A stretch of 64,000 nt of DNA. Origin: Zunongwangia endophytica (GTDB lineage Bacteria > Bacteroidota > Bacteroidia > Flavobacteriales > Flavobacteriaceae). Location of the stretch: the NCBI RefSeq assembly GCF_030409505.1, contig NZ_JAUFPZ010000002.1, forward strand, positions 682,001-746,000, given 5' to 3'. Below the pieces are notes generated by a model. That model did no database searches. It was not told the origin of the DNA and saw nothing but the letters and a program-made list of their open reading frames with translations. Shown one piece after another: positions 55,313 through 63,791 of the stretch (within the stretch, counting starts at the first letter, position 1; every line of letters starts with the position of its first letter). A program made the translations under genes and the position numbers.

Positions 55313-56167
55313 ATGGTAAGTATTTTGGTAACAGGCGCAAGTGGCCAGTTAGGGCAGAGTATAAAAAAAATAAGTCCGCGATTTCCTGAATTTCATTTTC
55401 ATTTTAAAGATTCTTCGGAGCTAAATATTGGTGATAAAAAAGCTCTTAAAACCGCTTTTGAAAATCAAAAAATAGATTATTGTATAAACTGCGCAGCTTA
55501 TACGCAAGTAGATAAGGCAGAATCTGATAAAGAAAAGGCCAATTTGATCAATAATGAGGCAATTTCAATTTTGAGTGAATTATGTCAGGAATTTAAAGTT
55601 ACTTTAATTCATATTTCCACAGACTTTGTATTTGAAGGCACAAAAAATATTCCTTATACTGAAAGCGATCAAACTAATCCTCAGAGTATTTACGGGAAAA
55701 CTAAGCTAGCTGGAGAAAAAGCTATTCATCAAAATTTAGAGCAGTATTTTATTTTTCGAACGTCTTGGCTGTATTCAGAATTTGGTCATAATTTCATGAA
55801 ATCTATGCTGAAATACGGTCAGGAAAAAAAACAGCTTTCTGTAGTTTACGATCAGGTAGGGACCCCAACGTACGCAGTAGATTTAGCGGAATTTATATTG
55901 AAAATAATAAGTTCTAAATCTAACCAATATGGGATTTATAATTATAGCAATGAAGGTATCGCAAGTTGGTATGATTTTGCGTTCAACATTTTTAGAATTT
56001 CAGGAATCAAGATCGATTTAAAACCAATAAAATCTGAAGAATATCTAACTCCCGCCAAACGCCCATCTTATAGCGTACTCGATAAGACCAAAGCAAAAAC
56101 AATTTTTCAAGTTGAGATTCCACATTGGCAGGATTCTCTTGCTAAAGCTTTGCAAGAATTAAACTAA
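55313..56167 (+). CDS. rfbD: dTDP-4-dehydrorhamnose reductase
   Basis: 284 residues. SDR: TGASGQLGQSI near the N-terminus, YGKTKLAGEKA with the Tyr-x3-Lys dyad, STDFVFEG. Uses NAD(P)H to finish dTDP-L-rhamnose. Closes the operon before a terminator. Only the sugar-nucleotide genes are here; glycosyltransferases lie elsewhere. Confidence 0.95.
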   Translation: MVSILVTGASGQLGQSIKKISPRFPEFHFHFKDSSELNIGDKKALKTAFENQKIDYCINCAAYTQVDKAESDKEKANLINNEAISILSELCQEFKVTLIHISTDFVFEGTKNIPYTESDQTNPQSIYGKTKLAGEKAIHQNLEQYFIFRTSWLYSEFGHNFMKSMLKYGQEKKQLSVVYDQVGTPTYAVDLAEFILKIISSKSNQYGIYNYSNEGIASWYDFAFNIFRISGIKIDLKPIKSEEYLTPAKRPSYSVLDKTKAKTIFQVEIPHWQDSLAKALQELN

Positions 56168-56195
56168 GAGTTTTTCATGCTCAGGTTAAAGACAT

Positions 56196-56229
56196 AAAAA
56201 AAACGCTTCATTTACGAAGCGCTTTTTTA
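56196..56229. terminator. Bidirectional terminator
   Basis: CGCTTC / GAAGCG stem (56204-56209, 56216-56221) flanked by A- and T-runs, between the convergent rfbD and BI-1 genes. Confidence 0.85.
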
Positions 56230-56246
56230 TTGAATATTGATGATTT

Positions 56247-56981
56247 CTATTTTCTGTTTCCAAAAATACGAAGTAGAAATAAAAACATATTTATAAAATC
56301 AAGATACAATCTAATTGCCCCCATAAGAGCAAGATTGTGACCGATATCAGAATCTTCCATACCTGCGCGATACATTCTTTTAATCTTTTGTGTATCATAG
56401 GCTGTTAGACCTACAAAGATAAGAACTCCTGCATAAGTGATTACCCAGTATAGTATTTCACTAAAAAAGAAAATATTCACGATCGAGGCGATAATAATAC
56501 CTATCAAAGCCATAAAGCAAAGATTACCGATACTTGTAAGATCTCTTTTGGTAAAATAACCGTAAGCACTCATTGCACCGAAAGTTCCTGCTGTTACAAA
56601 AAATGTTGTAGCAATAGAGGCCGAGGTAAATACCAATAAAATGAAAGATAAAGTTATTCCATTTAAGACCGAATACAGAATAAATAAGGCAGTTGCAGTT
56701 GTGGTCGAGAGCTTTTGAATATTAGAACCTATATATCCTACCAAAATAACTTCACCTATCAATAAACCGTAAAAGACAAGTTTGTTAGAGAAAATTAAGT
56801 TCATTAATTGTTCGCTACTGGCTGCAAAAAAAGCAGTAACTCCTGTAATTAGTAATGCTAAAGCCATCCAGTTAAACACCTTATTAATGTAAGCTGCCTG
56901 GCCTTGTTTCAATTGAGAATCAGAGTAAGTTGCCTGATCTTCAGAATGAATAGTACTTGTGATTTGAGAATCTGAACTCAT
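56247..56981 (-). CDS. Bax inhibitor-1 / YccA family membrane protein
   Basis: 244 residues with seven hydrophobic helices (AYINKVFNWMALALLITGVTAF, LVFYGLLIGEVILVGYIG, TATALFILYSVLNGITLSF...). Conserved TAYDTQKIKRMY near the C-terminus and LYLDFINMFLFLLRIFGNRK at the end are family marks. Bacterial BI-1 members act as pH-sensitive Ca2+ channels or FtsH modulators; role here unknown. Confidence 0.92.
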   Translation of the reverse strand: MSSDSQITSTIHSEDQATYSDSQLKQGQAAYINKVFNWMALALLITGVTAFFAASSEQLMNLIFSNKLVFYGLLIGEVILVGYIGSNIQKLSTTTATALFILYSVLNGITLSFILLVFTSASIATTFFVTAGTFGAMSAYGYFTKRDLTSIGNLCFMALIGIIIASIVNIFFFSEILYWVITYAGVLIFVGLTAYDTQKIKRMYRAGMEDSDIGHNLALMGAIRLYLDFINMFLFLLRIFGNRK

Positions 56982-57089
56982 AAATTAATAGTAAATTTTA
57001 TTTAAAATTATGGAATTTGACTAGACGAAATTGAAATTTCAAATCTAGTTTCTATTCCTATTTTTCTTTTATTTAAATTGAACTTAAGA

Positions 57090-58427
57090 TTATATTCCGG
57101 TATAATTTTGCGGAGTAATTTTCTTAAGTTCTTCTTTTATATGCGCGTCAACCTCTAGAGTTTCAATAAAATTAGCAATGCTTGTTTTGTTGATTTTCTC
57201 ATTGGTTCTCGTAAGCCCTTTTAATGTTTCGTAAGGATTTTTAAAACCTTCACGTCTCAAAATAGTTTGTATGGCTTCAGCAACAACTGCCCAATTTGCT
57301 TCAAGATCGGCATTAAGCTTTTCTTCATTCAGCAATAATTTATTCAAACCTTTTAAAGTGGATTTAAAACCTATAATCGTATGACCTATAGGAACTCCAA
57401 TATTTCTTAAAACCGTGCTGTCCGTAAGATCTCGTTGTAATCTACTAACCGGTAATTTAGAAGATAAATGTTCGAAAAGTGCATTTGCAATTCCTAAATT
57501 CCCTTCACTATTTTCAAAATCTATAGGGTTTACTTTATGCGGCATCGCAGAACTTCCTATTTCTCCCGCTTTGATTTTTTGCTTAAAATAATCCATAGAA
57601 ACATAGGTCCAGATATCTTTATCCAGATCTAGTAGAATCGTATTGATACGTTTTAAAGCATCGAAAATAGCGGCCATATGGTCGTAATGTTCAATTTGCG
57701 TAGTAGGGAACGAGTGCTTTAAAGACAAGGTGTTTTCAACAAAACCAGTTCCGAACTTTTTCCAGTCAATATCAGGATAGGCAACAAAATGTGCATTATA
57801 ATTTCCGGTAGCACCACCAAACTTGGCGGCGTGGCTACAAGCTTCTAAAAGTTGTTTTTGCTCTTTTATACGAACGGTAAACACTTCAATTTCTTTACCA
57901 AGACGCGTAGGCGATGCCGGTTGACCGTGAGTACGAGCAAGAAGTGGAATATCTTTCCAATCGTTTCCTAGAGATTTCAATTTCTTCAGGATTTCATCTA
58001 ATTCTGGGATATAAACTTCCTCGATAGCATCCTTCAAAGAAAGCGGTACCGCAGTATTGTTTATGTCCTGAGATGTAAGTCCAAAATGGATAAATTCCTT
58101 TGAGTTTTCTAAACCTAATTTTTCAAATTCTTCTTTCAGAAAATATTCTACAGCCTTTACATCATGATTGGTCGTTTTCTCAATTTCTTTGATAGCTTGA
58201 GCATCGTGAGAAGCAAAATTCTCGTACAAAGCTCTAAGTTCAGGAAAAATTGATTCATCTACGTCTTTTAACTGCGGAAGCGGTAATTTGCAAAGCGCAA
58301 TAAAATATTCAACTTCTACTTTTACACGATACTTTATAAGCGCCTCTTCACTGAAATAAGCCGACAGAGACTTAGTTTTAGAGTGATATCTTCCATCTAT
58401 AGGAGAAATTGCGTTTAGCGATGTCAT
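57090..58427 (-). CDS. purB: Adenylosuccinate lyase
   Basis: 445 residues. Signature GEIGSSAMPHKVNPIDFENSE carries the flexible loop Ser; THGQPASPTRLGKE and HFGLTSQDINN are active-site segments. Catalyses two steps of purine synthesis: SAICAR to AICAR and adenylosuccinate to AMP. The segment before the start contains TATCTTTAC, close to a -7 element. Downstream of a pseudogene and a sirtuin gene on the same strand. Confidence 0.96.
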   Translation of the reverse strand: MTSLNAISPIDGRYHSKTKSLSAYFSEEALIKYRVKVEVEYFIALCKLPLPQLKDVDESIFPELRALYENFASHDAQAIKEIEKTTNHDVKAVEYFLKEEFEKLGLENSKEFIHFGLTSQDINNTAVPLSLKDAIEEVYIPELDEILKKLKSLGNDWKDIPLLARTHGQPASPTRLGKEIEVFTVRIKEQKQLLEACSHAAKFGGATGNYNAHFVAYPDIDWKKFGTGFVENTLSLKHSFPTTQIEHYDHMAAIFDALKRINTILLDLDKDIWTYVSMDYFKQKIKAGEIGSSAMPHKVNPIDFENSEGNLGIANALFEHLSSKLPVSRLQRDLTDSTVLRNIGVPIGHTIIGFKSTLKGLNKLLLNEEKLNADLEANWAVVAEAIQTILRREGFKNPYETLKGLTRTNEKINKTSIANFIETLEVDAHIKEELKKITPQNYTGI

Positions 58428-58486
58428 TTTCTGAATTTAAAAAGTTAAAGTGTAAAGATAGCGCTTCAAAATTATCTGTGAAGCGA

Positions 58487-59020
58487 CTATTTTAATTTCT
58501 TTAAAATTTTTACGCCACAAGATTTGAAACCAGCTGAGCCTTGATGTAAGTGTTGCTTCAGATAGGCATTTAGTTCGGGATGAATCCAATCATTTTTGAA
58601 ACCTAATAAGAACAAAGCTTGCATCGCAAAAATCTATGTGACGGTTTTACTATTGCCTGGTAACCAATCGAAAGATACTTCGCTTGCGATTTCTAAATAT
58701 TGCTGCGGAAGTGAGAAATTGTTATTCAAATACTGAAATTCGAAAATTTTGAAGAGTAAATTTGAAGCATATCGTTTTTCGGTAGCAGTGTTAATTTTGG
58801 TAGAAATTGCAATAATTTCTTCGGAAAACTTTAAAACTTCAGTTAAATAATTCCTTCCATAAAATTCTAATGAGGCAATTCATTTGGAACGATATTTATT
58901 CGAATATTGAATTATTTCAATTAATTGAAACAGTAAATTATCATCCGCAATCTTCTTGCTTCAAGCTGATCGGCTCTCAACACCTAGCGTCATGTATTCA
59001 AGATCAGCTTTAATATTCAT
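58487..59020 (-). pseudogene. Decayed HEAT-like gene with three in-frame stop codons
   Basis: One continuous 178-codon frame from ATG 59018-59020 to TAG 58487-58489, interrupted by TGA at 58961-58963, TGA at 58880-58882 and TAG at 58634-58636, with no frameshift. Each is one C-to-T change from CGA, CGA and CAG. Between them the translation is a normal helical protein, e.g. YLTEVLKFSEEIIAISTKIN, ATEKRYASNLLFKIFEFQYL and ALFLLGFKNDWIHPELNAYL. The ATG overlaps the sirtuin's TGA by 4 bp (ATGA), showing that the gene was once translationally coupled. I recall related small proteins next to purB in other flavobacteria, often mislabelled adenylosuccinate lyase. Recent loss of function is the simplest reading. 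Confidence 0.75.
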
Positions 59021-59706
59021 CGATTAAATTTTTCTCGAAGTTCTTTTGCCAGCTTCGGTACACCGGTCACGGCTTTTTCGGCTAAAATAGAGAGGTAATT
59101 ATTTTCGCTAATATTGGGTTTAGGATCGATAAAATACATAGGTGTTTTTGGTGGAGCAAAATCTACAAGTCCCGCGGCTGGATAAACCTGCATCGAAGTT
59201 CCGACGATTGCAATAATGTCGGCATTGGAAACTTTTTGTATCGCTTTTTCCATCATTGGTACCGCCTCTCCAAACCATACCACATGCGGTCGTAACTGAA
59301 AATTATGTTCGCAAAAATCACCAATATTAAGATCTTGTTTCCAATCTAGTAAGAGGTCTTCATCAAAAGTGCTTCGAACTTTCAGTAATTCACCATGAAG
59401 ATGCAAAACATTAGAACTGCCGGCCCTTTCATGCAAGTCATCAATATTCTGTGTAATAACTTCAACATTAAAATCATTTTCTAATTCGGCCAGTACAAGA
59501 TGCGCTTTATTTGGTTGAACGCTTAATAATTGTCTTCTTCGCTTATTGTAAAAATCAAGAACCAATTCTTTATTTTTTTTCCAACCCATGGGCGACGCTA
59601 CTTGCATTACATCGTGGCCTTCCCAAAGACCGTCTTCATCTCTAAAGGTTTTAATACCGCTCTCGGCGCTAATTCCTGCTCCTGTAAGTACAACTAGGTT
59701 TTTCAT
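59017..59706 (-). CDS. cobB: Sir2-family NAD-dependent protein deacylase
   Basis: 229 residues from ATG 59706; the frame extends to 59778 but the upstream part does not look like a protein. NAD-binding GAGISAESGIKTFRDEDGLW, NIDDLHERAGS, catalytic His in LHGE, and the class III Y-x2-R (FYNKRRRQ), which in CobB/SIRT5 favours succinyl/malonyl-lysine. The zinc-binding Cys pairs are missing (only one Cys in DFCEHN). Stop overlaps the start of the following pseudogene. Deacylates lysines of cytoplasmic proteins. Confidence 0.88.
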   Translation of the reverse strand: MKNLVVLTGAGISAESGIKTFRDEDGLWEGHDVMQVASPMGWKKNKELVLDFYNKRRRQLLSVQPNKAHLVLAELENDFNVEVITQNIDDLHERAGSSNVLHLHGELLKVRSTFDEDLLLDWKQDLNIGDFCEHNFQLRPHVVWFGEAVPMMEKAIQKVSNADIIAIVGTSMQVYPAAGLVDFAPPKTPMYFIDPKPNISENNYLSILAEKAVTGVPKLAKELREKFNR

Positions 59707-59861
59707 AGAATAAAAGTATAAAAAACTAATCAAATTTGATGTTTTGAAATCTTGTGGAGTTGTAAAATGTGTAAACAATTGAAGCGTAGTTATTTGCTGT
59801 TGATGTAAAAGAAAAGCTACTTTTAAGTATTTAAGACATTCTTTTATAAGCTCAAATTTTA

Positions 59862-59869
59862 TATTTTTG
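59862..59869 (+). promoter_or_regulatory. Putative -7 promoter element before trmH-like gene
   Basis: TATTTTTG matches TAnnTTTG and ends 5 bp before the ATG at 59875, which implies a leaderless or nearly leaderless transcript. Confidence 0.45.
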
Positions 59870-59874
59870 AAACG

Positions 59875-60528
59875 ATGGAAGACCCGGCATTACTTACGTA
59901 TTTAGAAAATTTTCTTACCGATCGTAGAAAATCGCTTATTAATAAAGTGATAGCGCAACGAACTAATCATATTACGGTTGCTACCCAAGATGTTTTCCAG
60001 CTACATAATACCAGTGCGGTAATTCGAAGTTGTGATGTTTTTGGGATACAAAATGCACATGTGATCGAAGAAAAGTTCCCTAAACGCATTGACCGAGAAA
60101 TCGCTATGGGAGCACAAAAATGGGTGACCATTAATCGGCATTCTTCAGCACAAGAATGTATTTCTAATCTTCGTGCGAACGATTATCAAATTGTTGCTAC
60201 TAGTCCGCATAGTGATTCTTTACATCTTCAAGATTTCGATATTAGTAAAAAATCAGCTTTGTTTTTTGGAACCGAGCGTCATGGTTTGTCTGACGAGATT
60301 TTAGCGGAAGCCGACTGTACTTTGAAAATCCCAATGTATGGTTTTACTGAAAGTTTAAATATCTCGGTTTCAGCAGCGATCATACTGCAAACTTTGGCTG
60401 AAAGAATGAGAGCGGAAGGTGTTTCATGGGAATTAACAGAGGAAGAGAAAAGCGCTCTAAAGTTAGAATGGCTTAAAAATAACTTGAAAAATAGTACGGA
60501 GCTTATTTCTCATTTTTATTCAAAATAA
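59875..60528 (+). CDS. trmH: TrmH-family tRNA/rRNA 2'-O-methyltransferase
   Basis: 217 residues. SPOUT fold: an N-terminal helical part, then TVATQDVFQLHNTSAVIRSCDVFG (motif 1), FFGTERHGLSDEIL (motif 2) and IPMYGFTESLNISVSAAIIL (motif 3, the knot that binds AdoMet). Length fits TrmH, which methylates G18 of tRNA; the target is inferred. Divergent from the sirtuin gene. Confidence 0.88.
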   Translation: MEDPALLTYLENFLTDRRKSLINKVIAQRTNHITVATQDVFQLHNTSAVIRSCDVFGIQNAHVIEEKFPKRIDREIAMGAQKWVTINRHSSAQECISNLRANDYQIVATSPHSDSLHLQDFDISKKSALFFGTERHGLSDEILAEADCTLKIPMYGFTESLNISVSAAIILQTLAERMRAEGVSWELTEEEKSALKLEWLKNNLKNSTELISHFYSK

Positions 60529-60560
60529 GTGTTAAATTTAACAAATATTAAAAAATAAGA

Positions 60561-61088
60561 ATGACCCTTTTTTTCTACGTAGCCATTGCGCTGATTACTT
60601 TCGTGGCCTTTCTTCATGCTTGGTCTAAAAAAGATTACGATGTAAGTAGAACGATTGTTATTAACCGACCAAAATCTGATGTTTACGCATTTACACGACG
60701 TTTAAAAAATCAAACACTTTGGAATTCATGGTACCTTAAAGCCAATAGTCCACAGATTAAATTTAAAGAAGCCGACGGAAAATTAGGTGCTATTAGTTAC
60801 TGGAAGGGAAATGATAGGATAGGAGAAGGCACACAAAAAATTACTAAAATTAAGCCCGGCAAAGTTTTAGAAACTAAAATTTTGCTAGTAAAACCTACAA
60901 ATGCGATTGCGCTAGCTTATTTTGCCACCAAAGAAATTCAGCCAGAAAGAACTAAAATGGTATTTGGAGTACGGGGATATTTGAGTTTTCCCTTTACGGT
61001 AATTTCAATATTCTATAGTATGGAAAATCGCTTAGGTAAAGAATTTGAAGAAAGTCTACAAAATCTGAAAAGAGAATTAGAAAAATAA
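60561..61088 (+). CDS. SRPBCC (START-like) family protein with N-terminal membrane helix
   Basis: 175 residues. N-terminal hydrophobic helix (LFFYVAIALITFVAFLHAW) and the polyketide-cyclase-type fold (ISRTIVINRPKSDVYAFTRR-like start, QTLWNSWYLKANS). It resembles YndB/AHSA1-type lipid or small-molecule binders. Function unknown. 32 bp after trmH and convergent with the next gene. Confidence 0.8.
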   Translation: MTLFFYVAIALITFVAFLHAWSKKDYDVSRTIVINRPKSDVYAFTRRLKNQTLWNSWYLKANSPQIKFKEADGKLGAISYWKGNDRIGEGTQKITKIKPGKVLETKILLVKPTNAIALAYFATKEIQPERTKMVFGVRGYLSFPFTVISIFYSMENRLGKEFEESLQNLKRELEK

Positions 61089-61091
61089 ATT

Positions 61092-61856
61092 CTAATTTTT
61101 ATTTCGCTGTAGCAATTTATATTCTTCCCAACAACCACTTATTGCATCTAGAATCTGTAAATCTGTAGCGGTTCTTACGAAATCTTCAGAGTAACTACAT
61201 CTGCTTAAAACTTCTTCGATTTCTCCTCTGCTCATTTGCAGCATTGCAGTGAGCGTTTCACGGTTGTATTTAGACCCCAGAAGCTCACGGATGCTTTCAT
61301 CATCCTTCATTTTTCTAAGTTTCCGCATTTGTCGCTCCTTTCGGCTAAATAGGTTATTTAACGCATCTGCAGGATTAAAAATGGAGCCTATTACTTTATT
61401 AAATGCACTTGGAGATGAATCTCCGGCCTCATATCCACTATTAAGGCCGGAAATACTATATCTCTTATTTTCGTAAATTGGAATGTTCTTAGCATCGATC
61501 TCTAGATATCCTGTAAGTTTTACGTCACTTACAGTAACTTCTTCTAAAGCAATACCTACTTCAGTCATTTTTACTTTTACGTTACCGTATTTCAACCAGT
61601 CGTTTGTAACTCTAACTTTAATTGATTTAAAACCGATATAAGTAAAATATAAAGTATCATTTACAGTTGCTGCGATCTCAAAAGATCCATTTTCATCAGA
61701 GATATTACCTTTTACCTGGTTTAAGTTCACAACATGAACATTTTCCAAAGCTACATCATTAGCGGCGTTCATAACCGTTCCTGAAATAACATCTTGAGCA
61801 CTTGCAATTTGACAAGTGAATAAAACTGTAAATAATAAAGTAACTAAATGCTTCAT
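61092..61856 (-). CDS. CarboxypepD_reg-like domain exported protein
   Basis: 254 residues. Signal peptide (LLFTVLFTCQIASAQ), CarboxypepD_reg-like domain about 22-110 (ISGTVMNAANDVALENVHVV, GNISDENGSFEIAATVND, YFTYIGFKSIKVRV), then EEVTVSDVKLTGYLEIDAKN and a helical tail (LLGSKYNRETLTAMLQMS). It is a paralogue in build to 16164-16919, but with little identity. Function unknown. Confidence 0.75.
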   Translation of the reverse strand: MKHLVTLLFTVLFTCQIASAQDVISGTVMNAANDVALENVHVVNLNQVKGNISDENGSFEIAATVNDTLYFTYIGFKSIKVRVTNDWLKYGNVKVKMTEVGIALEEVTVSDVKLTGYLEIDAKNIPIYENKRYSISGLNSGYEAGDSSPSAFNKVIGSIFNPADALNNLFSRKERQMRKLRKMKDDESIRELLGSKYNRETLTAMLQMSRGEIEEVLSRCSYSEDFVRTATDLQILDAISGCWEEYKLLQRNKN

Positions 61857-61900
61857 AGAAATTGACGCTTAAAATATGAAAATCATTATAAAAAATGATG

Positions 61901-61917
61901 CCAAATCTAAAATTTGG
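61901..61917. terminator. Weak terminator hairpin
   Basis: CCAAAT / ATTTGG stem with 5-nt loop and T-runs on both sides; it follows the minus-strand helicase and precedes the 61856 gene. Confidence 0.5.
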
Positions 61918-61922
61918 TTTTT

Positions 61923-63719
61923 TTATTTTTTAGATTTTCTTCTTTTAATTGAACTTTCTATATTATTTCCACGACTTCCTGATCGTTTGCTTTTCTTTCC
62001 TTTAAAACCAGAATCTTTAGAGTCATTCGATCTTGATCTGCCTTTTCCGCCAGATTTAAAATCTCCTTTACCAAAGCCACCGCCACCGCGACCTTTACGT
62101 CCACGACCGCCTTTACCGCCGCCACTGTTAGAGTTTTTGGTAACTTCAACGTTTACTCTTCTTCCCTGATATTCAAAATCGCTAAATGCGTTAATTACTT
62201 TATCAGTTTCAGAGTTTTCAGTATTAAAGAACGAGAAGCTGTCTTTAACATCTACTTTAAATACACCATCTTTTCCTAATTGTAATGCGTCTTTAAGGAA
62301 ATCCTTAAGGCTCATCCAATCAAATCCATCTTTCTTACCAACATTCATAAAATATCGGGTAGAGTTAGGATCCAGATTTGCATTAGAACCACCACTAACT
62401 GGAGCAAGATCATTTGCTTTTTTGTAGTAATTTGAGAATCTGGTAAATTCTACTGAAAAGAATTTTTTGATAAGTTCTTCTTTTGTAAAGTCTTCAAGAA
62501 CTTTGTTGATATTAGGAAGATATTCTTCAATATCATGGTTTATCTCTGTGCTCTTAATATCGTTGGCCAGGTGTAAAAGCTGAACTTTACAAATATCTTT
62601 ACCTTCTGGTAGTTGTTTCTCTTCGAACGATTGTTTTATAATACGTTCGATGCTCTTAATTTTTCTAAGCTCACTTTTAGAAACAATAACTATAGAAGTT
62701 CCTGATTTACCAGCACGGCCTGTACGTCCACTACGGTGAGTGTAAGTTTCAACTTCATCTGGAAGCTGGTAATTTATAACGTGGGTAATATCGTCTACGT
62801 CAATTCCACGAGCTGCAACATCTGTAGCAACTAGCATCTGGATTTGGCGCGTTCTAAAAGATTTCATTACCAAATCACGTTGATTCTGACTTAAATCTCC
62901 GTGTAAAGCTGCAGCGCTATAACCATCTTCGATTAATCGCTCTGCTACTTTTTGAGTATCACGTTTTGTACGACAAAAAATTACAGAAAAAATTTCTGGA
63001 TTAGCATCAGCCAATCTTTTAAGTGCCGCGTAACGATCTCTGGCATTTACCAGGTAAAATTCGTGCGATACATTAGTTGCTCCCATATTTTTGCTACCAA
63101 CGGTAACTTCGATAGGAGAACGCATAAATTTCTTTGCAATTGTAGCTACTTCTTTAGGCATTGTTGCCGAGAATAACCACGTATTTTTTTCTTTTGGAGT
63201 ATGGGATAGGATAGCAGTTATATCTTCATAGAATCCCATGTTTAGCATCTCATCTGCTTCATCTAAAACGCAATATTCGATTTTAGAAATATCGGTAAGT
63301 TTACGTCTAATCATATCCTGCATTCTCCCAGGAGTTGCAACGATGATTTGGGCTCCGCGCTCTATTTGCCTCGCCTGGTCTGTAATACTAGCACCTCCGT
63401 AAACGGCTACTGGATGTAGCGAGGGCTCGTATTTTGAATAATTTTTTAATTCGTTTGTAATTTGCAAGCATAACTCTCTGGTAGGAGATAAAATTAAGGC
63501 TTGTGTGTGCTTTGACTTCGGATTAATTTTCTGAATCAAAGGGAAACCAAAAGCTGCCGTCTTTCCTGTCCCGGTCTGGGCTAAGGCAACCATATCGGTC
63601 TCTTCGTCTAATAAAATGGGGATGGTTTTTTCCTGTACTTCACTTGGACTTTCAAAGCCCATGTCTTCAATTGCTTTTAAAAGAGAGGAATTTAAACCTA
63701 ATTCTTGGAATTTATTCAT
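61923..63719 (-). CDS. DEAD-box RNA helicase with DbpA domain and RG-rich tail
   Basis: 598 residues. Q motif at the start, motif I AQTGTGKTAAF, motif II VLDEADEML, motif III SAT, motif VI HRSGRTGRAGKSG. A DbpA-type RNA-binding domain lies near 480-570 (FFNTENSETDKVINAF, EYQGRRVNVEVTKNSN), followed by a Gly/Lys/Arg-rich tail (GGGKGGRGRKGRGGGGFG) for RNA contact. Acts in ribosome assembly or cold-shock RNA unwinding. A TACATTTG -7 element at 63739-63746 on the minus strand lies 20 bp before the start. Confidence 0.95.
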   Translation of the reverse strand: MNKFQELGLNSSLLKAIEDMGFESPSEVQEKTIPILLDEETDMVALAQTGTGKTAAFGFPLIQKINPKSKHTQALILSPTRELCLQITNELKNYSKYEPSLHPVAVYGGASITDQARQIERGAQIIVATPGRMQDMIRRKLTDISKIEYCVLDEADEMLNMGFYEDITAILSHTPKEKNTWLFSATMPKEVATIAKKFMRSPIEVTVGSKNMGATNVSHEFYLVNARDRYAALKRLADANPEIFSVIFCRTKRDTQKVAERLIEDGYSAAALHGDLSQNQRDLVMKSFRTRQIQMLVATDVAARGIDVDDITHVINYQLPDEVETYTHRSGRTGRAGKSGTSIVIVSKSELRKIKSIERIIKQSFEEKQLPEGKDICKVQLLHLANDIKSTEINHDIEEYLPNINKVLEDFTKEELIKKFFSVEFTRFSNYYKKANDLAPVSGGSNANLDPNSTRYFMNVGKKDGFDWMSLKDFLKDALQLGKDGVFKVDVKDSFSFFNTENSETDKVINAFSDFEYQGRRVNVEVTKNSNSGGGKGGRGRKGRGGGGFGKGDFKSGGKGRSRSNDSKDSGFKGKKSKRSGSRGNNIESSIKRRKSKK

Positions 63720-63738
63720 TATAAAATTTAATAAGCTG

Positions 63739-63746
63739 CAAATGTA
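63739..63746 (-). promoter_or_regulatory. Putative -7 promoter element of the DEAD-box helicase
   Basis: Read on the minus strand the sequence is TACATTTG (TAnnTTTG), flanked by the inverted repeat ATAAGCTG / CAGCTTAT. Confidence 0.45.
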
Positions 63747-63791
63747 CGTATTAGTTTACAGCTTATCACATTATTCTTTTTAATTCATGCT

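Noticed and set aside
58462..58485. Hairpin CGCTTCA / TGAAGCG before purB as a riboswitch
   Set aside because: Only 7 bp with a 10-nt loop and no conserved purine-riboswitch core; a weak terminator of the upstream decayed gene is as likely.
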